Positions 56,143 to 64,000 of a stretch of DNA of 64,000 nt are shown here, piece after piece; position 1 is the first letter of the stretch, and the number at the start of each line of letters is the position of its first letter. The position numbers were made by a program, and so were the translations under genes. The stretch covers positions 434,001 to 498,000 of the forward strand of contig JAMWBK010000004.1 of NCBI GenBank assembly GCA_029953675.1. Reading direction: 5' to 3'. The notes beneath the pieces were generated by a model, which ran no database searches, had not been told where the DNA came from, and saw only the letters and a program-made list of their open reading frames with translations. The stretch comes from Rhodosorus marinus (Eukaryota; Rhodophyta; Stylonematophyceae; Stylonematales; Stylonemataceae).

Positions 56143-57357
56143 ATGAGGGTTTTGGGATTGGCGTGCCTGGTGATTGTCCTGGTTTTTCTGCCGGGAGGGG
56201 AATGTGGTAGTAACTTTAATTTGAACAAGTCGAGGATACCAAAGTGCCCTGTGAACAGAAAAGGCCAGCTGACGGAGGAGTTTCGGCTGGGCCTGGTACG
56301 GCCTCTGTGCGTCCATGAGTGTTGGCCGTTCAAGGAGGGAAAGGAGACGCTTTTGATCGCCTTGGAAGCTGGTTTGAAGTGTCATCGGGAGAATATTGCG
56401 TATTCTGGTTTCGGTTATAGGGGTCTCGGTGGTCGTCCGCTTACCCCGGAGGAGCTTAAGTTCACTAAAAGGACTTGGAACAAGGTATTGAAGAGGGTGG
56501 CGTATAAAGATTCCTGCCGATTCAAGGGTCCAAGTGCAGGAAACAAGTTATGCTTCAGTGCAGAGGCTGTGGTTGAGCTCGTGAGGGCAAACGAAGAGTA
56601 CTGCTTCGACCCTGGTTGCGGCAAACGACGATCTCCCCCCAAGGACTTGGCAATAGTGATGAACTGCGATCCCGAGTTTTCTTTGGAAGAAGATCCGTTC
56701 AAGCCATCTCCTGAACTGCAGGACCGAATAGCTGAAGTGGCCCCCGTGCGAAGCCCCTCCCGATGTCTGCTACCTGGCCGGTGCACTGATGCAGAGATCC
56801 TTCTGCTTTACTTCTACCAGTCTCGTCTGGTGATGAACCTTCAGCAACTGATAGCAGAGCTGGAGAAGATGAAAAGAAAATTCTTCAGACAGAAGCGGTT
56901 CATTAGAAACTTTCAGTGCAAATGCAGGCGGAGGGGTTGCAAGGATCTCCTCGCGAGAAAGATTCCAGTCATCCTGGAGGAAATTACGCAGCTTACCGAG
57001 CGGATTCAGTACCTGAAGCGAGAGCTAAGAGTTGCTGAGGACTTTTTAGAGCGGTTGAAGGAGGTTCTCCCTTCTCATGGTCCAGGGGAGCCTACTCTAG
57101 CCGCGACTGTGGGGGGGGCCCTTTCCGTGCGAGCCGATATCCAGTGGCCAAAATGCAGGGACAGGACTGTATGTGACGGCCACAATTGGAAGCCAAACGT
57201 GTGGCTCAACTCCCAATGTCGTTCCGTATGCGTCGGTTTTCCCTGTATTGACAGGCTCACTATAAAGTGGTGCGTATCGGAAACGGTCAAGAGTGGTCTA
57301 ACCAAGAAGAACTGCCACGCCAACGCCTACACGAGGGACAGATGCTTCCCTTTTTAG
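56143..57357 (+). CDS. Secreted Cys-rich coiled-coil protein, basic paralogue (unrecognised family)
   Basis: This is a single exon of 404 residues from ATG 56143, with signal peptide MRVLGLACLVIVLVFLPGGECG. It aligns along its whole length with the protein at 53142-54332: RIPKCP, LTEEFRLGLVRPLC, LTPEE, KLCFSAEAVVELV, MNCDPEFS, a coiled coil with FFRQKRFIRN, then WPKCRDRTVCDGHNWKPNVW and NCHANAYTRDRCFPF. It differs sharply in charge: the N-terminal half and coiled coil are rich in Lys and Arg where the paralogue has Asp and Glu. A pair of oppositely charged, co-located coiled-coil proteins suggests they may pair, but this is inference. I know no described family with this Cys pattern. Confidence 0.87.
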   Translation: MRVLGLACLVIVLVFLPGGECGSNFNLNKSRIPKCPVNRKGQLTEEFRLGLVRPLCVHECWPFKEGKETLLIALEAGLKCHRENIAYSGFGYRGLGGRPLTPEELKFTKRTWNKVLKRVAYKDSCRFKGPSAGNKLCFSAEAVVELVRANEEYCFDPGCGKRRSPPKDLAIVMNCDPEFSLEEDPFKPSPELQDRIAEVAPVRSPSRCLLPGRCTDAEILLLYFYQSRLVMNLQQLIAELEKMKRKFFRQKRFIRNFQCKCRRRGCKDLLARKIPVILEEITQLTERIQYLKRELRVAEDFLERLKEVLPSHGPGEPTLAATVGGALSVRADIQWPKCRDRTVCDGHNWKPNVWLNSQCRSVCVGFPCIDRLTIKWCVSETVKSGLTKKNCHANAYTRDRCFPF

Positions 57358-57858
57358 GCTGTGTTTCAGAACGGCCAGGTGAAGTTGTTGTGACTCTTCA
57401 CTGAGGCGCCACGTTCATCAATTTTGCTACATCGCTGGTCCTTGCCGTTTCCAATAGATCCCGTGAAACCCGCTCGCAACATCCAACCTTTGAGCACCAG
57501 CGGGAGCTTTGCGACCTTTTATGTCAATGATCCTATGGAACGAGACGACGACTTCAGGCAGTCCTAATATGATTAGGAAACAAGACTAAACAGCAAAAAA
57601 CGGGAAGTTTCTATGCATGTGCTCTTTTTGGACGAGGCCTTTCCTTCTGCTTGGTTCCTACTTCACAAGGCTGACCCCCTGGGGTTACGTTAGCTCATAC
57701 GGTTTTAATGATGCGCAACTACATGTCCGACGTTATACAGGAAATTGGGACACGAGGTGGAGATTATCCTTTCACACTGCACGGAAACAATTTGCTTTGG
57801 AGATCAACCGCAGCCCAGCTGCACTGGATCTGGGACCTGGAATATGTTAACACCCGTT
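57358..57858. other. 3' flank, nothing supported
   Basis: No gene was recognised. Confidence 0.5.
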
Positions 57859-58046
57859 GTAGCTTACAGCAGCCGTTGACTAAATCATGCTGGTCTTCCT
57901 CCACGGGCACTGCCCCAGCTTGAATTTGGTGAGTGAGGACGACCTCCCCTCGGTAGCTTACAGCAGTCGTTGATTAGGTTTGATAGTCTGCCTCCACGGT
58001 CACAACCCGGACTTCAATCCGGTAAGTGGGGACGAGCTCCCCTTGG
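57859..58046. repeat. 94-bp tandem duplication
   Basis: 57859-57952 and 57953-58046 both start GTAGCTTACAGCAG and end GAGCTCCCCTYGG-like. They are diverged to roughly 75-80% identity. Confidence 0.75.
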
Positions 58047-58843
58047 TCAACTTGTTGAGCCGAGGCTGCTGACGTCGAAACGTACCGGAGCCCGGGTCAA
58101 TCTACCGGAGACGTCGTGGCGACTCGGCTAGATATTTAACGGTCATTCGGAGATGAACCCCATTAGTTTTGGTAGCAATCAGTCCCAGTACATGACGAGG
58201 AAAATTGCGCGGGGGTGGACGGATACGAGGAAGGAGACGATCAAATGAATCTGGCAGAAGCAGAATTTGAGCAAGAACAATCTCTTAGTTTCGTGACGGC
58301 AAATGGGGAGACGTAGTAGGCACATATGCATTCCTGATCAGCTTCCAGTTGAGGCTGGAACTGACCTGTATCCAAAGGGAAACTCCTCCAAACGCTATTG
58401 ACCGTCAAAGACCTGCAAGAAAACGCGATTTTCTGCAAAGAATCATCTCAGGGCTTATTGTGAAAAGCAGTTGCTCATGTATTGCCTCGAGAACGTGGGC
58501 TACCAGCCTCCACCTTACTACATCACGTCTTCCGTTTACGACCAACAATGTTGTCAAAGGGGTGTCCGCCTTTCACAGCCTCCAAGAAGTCGGGGGTTTT
58601 TCTCTCCAGGATGTGTTTTCTCCTGCTGCATTCGTGGAAGGCGCCGCGCGGTGCGCTCTGCGGGTGATCCGTGGGCCGACCTCTGGAAACCGGTGTTCGA
58701 GACTCCAACCAAATCTCAGCTTAACAAAGTTCACCACTGCGGGTATAAGACTGATGGAAAACGGGTACCAAACCCCGGAGAGTCATTAGCAAGCGTTCCT
58801 GGTAGCAAGTGAACTATTATATTGAGAACAGATCCAACAAGAT
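58047..58843. other. 5' flank of the first type I membrane gene
   Basis: Open frames at 58349-58812 in several phases have no homology and no consistent start. Confidence 0.45.
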
Positions 58844-59398
58844 ATGATTCGGATGTTGAGCCTGCGTGCTTTCCTGGCCGTTGGACTTGTGGCAGGCTTC
58901 GCTTATGCAGGAGAAACAGGCTTTCAAGAAGCTGCTTTTGACTATGAACTAGAGGATGCAGGCATTGCAGTTGATTACGAAAGCATCAACTGGGCCGCGA
59001 ACGAGCTCAGCGATGGTAGTGGTGATCGATCAGCATGGGACTTCGAGGGCTTGATCGATAAGTATGGACCTGACTATTTCACCGACAATCCGCCTCCTGG
59101 GAGTTTTCAGGGAGAGTATGATCGGTACAGCGGTGACTACGAGGGAGACTATGGCTACGACTCGGATGGTCTCAGTGGTGGTGCCATCGCGGGTATCGTG
59201 ATCGGCTCTGTGGTCGGCGCGGCACTTCTCGCTGGGCTTATGATCTTCGCTCTGAAAAGGAAGAGGAGGCGAAGAAGAGGAGAAGAGAAAACAGATGCAG
59301 AGACCGAGGAAGATGCCGAAAACTTGGAAGCGGACCACGGGGGAGAGTTTAAGGCCTACTACGACCGCTCAGGCCAGTGCACGTGTTGCTGCTGCTGA
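58844..59398 (+). CDS. Small type I membrane protein with acidic Tyr/Gly ectodomain (paralogue 1)
   Basis: A single exon encodes 184 residues with signal peptide MLSLRAFLAVGLVAGFAYAG (a second in-frame ATG at 58853 would also do). The ectodomain (about 22-108) is acidic and Tyr/Gly/Pro-rich, with the repetitive GEYDRYSGDYEGDYGYDSDG. A Gly-rich transmembrane helix follows (GGAIAGIVIGSVVGAALLAG) with GxxxG-like spacing, and then a strong stop-transfer of basic residues (KRKRRRRRG). The cytosolic tail is acidic and ends in CTCCCC, which could be lipidated. The paralogue at 61408-61926 shares every one of these parts. Function is unknown; a cell-surface or wall-anchoring role is plausible. Confidence 0.8.
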   Translation: MIRMLSLRAFLAVGLVAGFAYAGETGFQEAAFDYELEDAGIAVDYESINWAANELSDGSGDRSAWDFEGLIDKYGPDYFTDNPPPGSFQGEYDRYSGDYEGDYGYDSDGLSGGAIAGIVIGSVVGAALLAGLMIFALKRKRRRRRGEEKTDAETEEDAENLEADHGGEFKAYYDRSGQCTCCCC

Positions 59399-60189
59399 GA
59401 TCTGAATAGAATCCGTCCCTACCTAGAAATAGCGCTTGTCGTACTTGAGGACCTAAATAGGAGTTCCAACTGACCAATTATGCGTCGAACGCCAAAAGTC
59501 GCCGGTGGCTTTTCCCAAGGGCCGTAGTCAAGCTAGCTTAGTTATTCAGCATAGTTCTACCGGACGGAGGGAAGAGGGAAGACAGTGCCGTGCCCTATCA
59601 CGAACGCTTGATCCTGCAATGACCTTGAGCATATATTTCAAAAATAAATTACAGAAATCTTGTTCAAAACGATTGAGCGCAGCTGCGGAACCGTTTTGTG
59701 ACTCGGTCCGTGACCGTAAATCGTCACCGAAGCAGATAGCCCGCCTTATGAACCTCAAGGTCAGCTAATAAGCTCGTCCGCTCATCCGTTTGTTCAATGT
59801 GAAGACACCTCGTCACTGGAAGGCATGTGCGCACCATGCTTTTATTTTTTTCTGGGGGAAAGGAGCATCCAAGACTAGAATCCACAGCTAAAAAGAAACG
59901 GGATTGTTTTATGTGCGGGCAAAGCAAAGTCTTGAACATAACCCCGGACTTTCGAAATCATCGCCGTTTCAAGGTCAATTTGGATAAATTCCAAAAGTCG
60001 GGGCGAAAATTTCACAAGGAAACAACGCGCCAGGCCTCGTTCCACTTGTCAAGGGCTAACAAACCCCTTTCCCGAGAAACGGATCGAATGCTATTGGGCT
60101 TAAGCCCGCCAGCTGCGGTTGTCAGTACAAAAGGGAGCAGATGATAAAATTTTCTGTATAGGGTAGATGTTTGCTGCTGGGTACGTTTT
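59399..60189. other. Intergenic, nothing supported
   Basis: No gene was recognised between the two type I membrane genes here. Confidence 0.5.
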
Positions 60190-60269
60190 GCCGATGGAGA
60201 CCAACTCACCCTCGCCGATGGGGACCAACTAATCCTCGCCGATGGGGACCAACTAATCCTCGCCGATGG
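60190..60269. repeat. 24-bp tandem repeat, 3.3 copies
   Basis: The unit GCCGATGGGGACCAACTAAT plus CCTC starts at 60190, 60214, 60238 and 60262 (the last partial). Copies two and three are identical. Confidence 0.9.
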
Positions 60270-61407
60270 GCGAACACCGACCTTCCAACTTGTCCAAGCT
60301 TACGCTACTTTCCACTCTTGACCGCTTCCACATTCCACAGTTGCAGCCGATTGTCGTATTTTAAGATACCTATTTCCCAAATAAGTTTAAAAGCCCACAA
60401 TAAATTAATATTATTCCATATTATTAAACCATGTGTTTCAGAAATAGATAAAAAATTACACACATCTACGAAACAGGGTCGCATAGCGGGGCCGACTGCT
60501 GACGTTTCTTGACCATATTTAAAGAAGAAAAAGGTTCTTCTCTCTACTTCAAAGTCAATATGACGTAAAAGAAGACAATATACTCAAAAATATTTCCAAA
60601 ATATTCTCATAAAATAAAGACCTGGACGTACAAAAATAGGAACTTTAATAATTTTAATTATTTCGAAGTATATTCGTGAATAAGATCCAACTATTCATAA
60701 TGTAGACTTTTCTTGTTGTGACAAATATATCGATTTAATTGTCTGGATTTTATTATATACGAACTTAATAACAAAAATAAAAAGAGGATGTTCATGAAAA
60801 TGTAGAATAAATTTATTTTATAGTAGGAAAAGCTTAGATTGTATTACGAGTTATTTTGAAATAATTGGATTTATAATATATTAAATAAGATGTTTTAATA
60901 GCTTGTATGACATGTAGTTGGTTTTAATAAAAGTCAATGGCTTGTGGATTGGCTTCCTAGCTTTGCTTAGCGTGGTTGGTGAGCCAACGGATTCCCTATT
61001 GCGATGGCAAACCGAAGTTGGATGTTGGCCTTTAGAGAAGGGGCTGGAGTCCCACGATGTACGGAGTAAATTTTAGATTTTAGATCGTCAACCGTGGAAT
61101 CAGGCTGATTCTGAAAGTCATGGGAGTTGAGAAAATCCTGTTAATTTTACGATTGTGATGGGATGGGGTTCAGATCTTCGAGTCATTTGTAAACGAGGGT
61201 TGGAATCACGGCCTTGAGAACCTTTGATCGCTTCAAGTCTGGAAGGGCGGCTTGTATGTCCGATGTTGAGAACACCGTGGTTCATTTGGCTTGATAGATG
61301 TGGGATGATGGGCATAAAAGGATCCCATCGAGTCAGCGGAGGATTGTCTGAGGAGTACAGGATGAAGTAGACCAGGACTTTAGAGAGAAAAGCAGAGAAA
61401 ATCGAAT
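60270..61407. other. AT-rich intergenic region
   Basis: 60350-60960 is very AT-rich and has no coding potential. The remainder is the 5' flank of the second type I membrane gene. Confidence 0.5.
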
Positions 61408-61926
61408 ATGGCGATGACGAGTATCTTCACCCCGCTACTTCTTGGAGCCTTCCTGTTGGCGGTTGCCCTTGGTCATGGCGTGAGCGAAGAGTTCGATAAC
61501 AATCTCCAGCAAGTTGGAAAGTGGGCTAGCCATGTCGATGAGCGGGATAGTGCACAATCTCCGTACGGCAGATCCCCGTACTACAGCGAACGCAATGAAG
61601 ATTACGATGAGAGGTATCCGCAGTACGAAGGAAACTATGACTACAACTATGACGATGGCCTTGGTGCCGGTGCTATCGCTGGGATCGTAGTTGGTTCCGT
61701 GGTTGTTGTTGCCGGAATTGGAACCGGCCTCGCTTTCGGGCTCAAGAGAAGGAGGAAGAGGAGAAAGAACCAGGATATTGAAGATGGCGGCGACGACGAC
61801 CAATACCAGAGCAATAGGCCAGATCTCTGCTCGCTGAGCGATCTGTGCGGTTGTTCTCAGACCAACAACGAGGGCTACTACGATGACGATGGTAATTTTG
61901 TCGAGGATATTGAAGATAAGGTTTAG
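61408..61926 (+). CDS. Small type I membrane protein with acidic Tyr/Gly ectodomain (paralogue 2)
   Basis: This single exon of 172 residues has signal peptide MAMTSIFTPLLLGAFLLAVALG. The ectodomain is rich in Tyr, Asp, Glu and Asn (SEEFDNNLQQVGKWASHVDE..., then YDERYPQYEGNYDYNYDDG). The transmembrane helix GAGAIAGIVVGSVVVVAGIG is nearly the same as in the protein at 58844-59398. It is followed by a basic stop-transfer (KRRRKRRK) and an acidic Cys-containing tail (DLCSLSDLCGCSQ...). The strongest conservation is in and around the membrane helix, suggesting that helix packing matters. Same strand and same layout 2 kb from its paralogue point to tandem duplication. No family is recognised. Confidence 0.8.
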   Translation: MAMTSIFTPLLLGAFLLAVALGHGVSEEFDNNLQQVGKWASHVDERDSAQSPYGRSPYYSERNEDYDERYPQYEGNYDYNYDDGLGAGAIAGIVVGSVVVVAGIGTGLAFGLKRRRKRRKNQDIEDGGDDDQYQSNRPDLCSLSDLCGCSQTNNEGYYDDDGNFVEDIEDKV

Positions 61927-63614
61927 AAGACCATCCCCAGTGCAGACTGAATAGAGCCTCTGCTGAGGGTCCCTATTATCTCCAGGCTCATATCAAACCA
62001 ACTGATTATGACTTAGTAAAGCTATAACTAGTATCAAGCAAAACCTGAAGTCCATCCAAAACTGTGACATAGTGCCTAACACTAGGGGACTGCAGAATCA
62101 CCACAGCGAACTGTTCACTGAGAAATAGAAGCCGGGAGCTCGAATTGAGCTCTCGACCCTCAGTTTTCATGGGATATTGCCCAGCGCTGTCTTCAGATTC
62201 GCGAGAGCGACATGAGCATTGATAACCAACAGTCCCGTAACCCGCGAGCTTATTCCCCTGAGTCCCTTACCAGCGCTGCTTGGATAGCCCCGCTACTAGC
62301 GAGGTGATTCAGTTGGTGGTGAATGCGACGGGAAAAAAAACACGTGCGCTTCAGTAGCAACAAGTCTCTCACCACGTCAAGTTGTCTCCCTACCTTCTCG
62401 AATAGGTTAAATTCCTTCCTAAAGCTACAATCGCTTGGTGGAAGTGCAAAAGGTTAAAGGTCGGGAGTGAATGAGCCCGGAGGAGGTAAAAGCTCTTTCT
62501 TTGGCCTGAAACAAGAATTTGGCGGACGAAAAACGTATCATGCTGGGATTCTCTGATAATAATTCTATTCTTTCCAGTATAGCAGACCACGCGAAGTCGT
62601 GCTGCCGATTCCAGGAACCGCGGATTTTTGGTGTAGCTGCATTCTTGCCGGTATTGGTCTCCAGAAAACCACAACCCCAACACGTAAGACGACAGAAGCA
62701 TCCTCCCTTGAATCACTACGACTGTGGAACCAATAAATGCTGAAGGAGACGCGGAATTATTCCGATTGTTCTTGCCCATCGCGGCGGTTGAACCTCACTA
62801 CCAGATTCTTTTTTTTCGTACTGATTTCGACGAATGTAGCCCTCTGGCAGCCCTGGGATGGCCCTTTCACTTTCTAAATATCCCCCACGGACTTCACACA
62901 CTGCAGACGACCAGACGGCTCTCTGCGTCGGTAGGCGCAGGCGCGATGCACCCTAGTCTACCGCCCATCCGTGTGCGAGCCCGAAAATCGAACGCGAAAA
63001 TCGAACGCCACGGCATCATATTCTACGATCCCTATAAACGAAAAAACCAGATTGTTTATTTCCCAAAACAATATTCCACTCAACGCAGAGATTTAAAAGA
63101 ACAAATAAATTATATCAGAACGTTCTTCCAATCTCTAAAGTTTATTGGCTGCGGCAGACCTAACCCAATTACAAACCAGAAGTCATAAAATATATCTAAT
63201 TATTAGTGAAAGATCTATTAATAAGGGTAGAAAAATAGAAATATAATATCAGATATCAATTATTGTATTTACGAAGAAAATAAACCGAAGAGTATTTTGG
63301 CTGACACTATGTTTTTTAGAAATATTGGAATTTTGGATGAGATTTTTTTTTTGCTTAGGGTTTGCCCTGGAAGAGAGAGCACCATGATGAGGATGAGGAA
63401 GGATTGGACTGAGTTCCAGGGCATGAGACAGAAATCATATTATGGAGCAGAAGCATGTAATGAGATAGACAGTGAGTAATAGAGTTGATAAGGAGTGAAT
63501 GGTGACGTATATAGCCTATGCGTCGGATCGTGGTGTGGGGGTGGGAGATTTGGAAGGGAGTAGGTCTTTGTGGGGCCTGTAGAAAGGAAAAAGGATCCGC
63601 GCGGTGGGGGGGAT
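61927..63614. other. Intergenic, nothing supported
   Basis: AT-rich near 63020-63290. Frames at 62390-62779 and 62724-63188 lack homology. Confidence 0.45.
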
Positions 63615-64000
63615 ATGGGGACGGTACTGATCTTGATAGCCGTACTGGCATTGTATGTGAATCGCTGCCATGGGAGTGCGGGCGTACGAGATCGTGATTT
63701 GCTGTGGCCTGAGCAAGTGTTCTTTGAGTTCGACGAGACCATTGACTTCGTCGTTGGGGTCGTGGTGCACAAGGCGATACGGAAGTTTGAGTCGGCGACT
63801 TGCAGGGAGTTCATCTACGACACGGAAAAACTGAATCGCATAAAATTTGTTCTGGACAAGGACAGGTGCTTCCAGACCAAGGTTGGTTACCGTAGTAGGG
63901 TTCACAAAGTCTATATTCATCCAGAGTGCACCGAAGAAGAAGACAGAATCGGAACCTTCACCCACCAAGTCATTCACGAGCTTGGACATGCTCTTGGACT
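63615..64000 (+). CDS. Astacin-type (M12A) metalloprotease, 5' part
   Basis: The frame opens at ATG 63615 with signal peptide MGTVLILIAVLALYVNRCHG and stays open to the window edge (128 codons). After only about ten residues the astacin domain begins: LWPEQVFFEFDETIDF, the IRKFESATCREFIYDT block with its conserved Cys, NRIKFVLDKDRCFQ, HKVYIHPEC, then FTHQVIHELGHALGL with the zinc-binding HExxH. The zinc ligands His and His and the catalytic Glu are present; the third ligand and the Met-turn lie beyond the edge. No propeptide is evident, which is unusual for astacins. The enzyme would act outside the cell, possibly on its secreted neighbours, but this is inference. Confidence 0.85.
   Translation, partial: MGTVLILIAVLALYVNRCHGSAGVRDRDLLWPEQVFFEFDETIDFVVGVVVHKAIRKFESATCREFIYDTEKLNRIKFVLDKDRCFQTKVGYRSRVHKVYIHPECTEEEDRIGTFTHQVIHELGHALG

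Noticed and set aside
63516-63989. 157-codon minus-strand frame
   Set aside because: Antisense to the astacin domain, which has an intact HExxH and signal peptide.
1-64000. tRNA genes, rRNA or CRISPR arrays
   Set aside because: I looked for T-arm GGTTCRAxTCC with a matching acceptor stem and for regularly spaced repeats, and found none. A covariance-model scan would be more sensitive.

Overview
This is nuclear DNA of a photosynthetic eukaryote, most likely a red alga. It has GT-AG introns of mostly about 75-150 nt, degenerate retroelements, spliceosome and checkpoint genes, and a nuclear gene for a CpcT/CpeT-type phycobiliprotein lyase (47571-48302). That lyase and the thylakoid TerC protein (29674-30994) both begin with a simple M-x-F-V type plastid transit peptide and no signal peptide. 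This fits a primary red plastid better than a cryptophyte. The species is not identifiable from the sequence alone.

Layout. 1-15 kb is repeat-rich. It holds a Ty3/gypsy-like gag-protease remnant folded back on itself (1-1337) and at least ten broken copies of a non-LTR retrotransposon with a C-terminal R2-type restriction-like endonuclease, in three 3'-end subfamilies on both strands. Two host genes sit among them: a secreted protein with RTX-type calcium-binding repeats (5508-6461) and a two-exon KAR5/GEX1/Brambleberry-type nuclear-fusion gene (12726-13785). 15.6-25 kb is one long multi-exon ATR checkpoint kinase gene. 26.6-31.5 kb has an AT-rich spacer with four ACACGCGT motifs, a single-exon ubiquitin-specific protease, TerC (intron containing a MITE-like hairpin) and a small membrane protein. 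32.7-37.3 kb is a spliceosomal DEAD-box helicase of the PRP5/DDX46 type. 38-45.3 kb has a doubtful coiled-coil gene, a Siw14/Oca-type phosphatase-like protein lacking the catalytic Arg, a five-exon seven-helix receptor of the cAMP-receptor-like class, and mitochondrial NAD-isocitrate dehydrogenase (five exons, reconstructed in frame). 45.3-48.3 kb contains another retroelement end, a perfect 83-bp inverted repeat that looks like a double template switch, and the phycobilin lyase.

53-64 kb is the most unusual part. Five genes for secreted or membrane proteins lie on the same strand: two diverged paralogues of a Cys-rich coiled-coil secreted protein (one acidic, one basic), two paralogous small type I membrane proteins with acidic Tyr-rich ectodomains and Arg/Lys-rich cytoplasmic stop-transfer segments, and an astacin-type metalloprotease running off the right edge. 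I recognise no family for the first four. They may form an extracellular or cell-surface module. Co-location is the only evidence for a shared role.

Splice sites for KAR5, TerC, the receptor and IDH were checked for reading frame by hand. ATR and PRP5 are given as spans with domains, and only a few of their introns were fixed.
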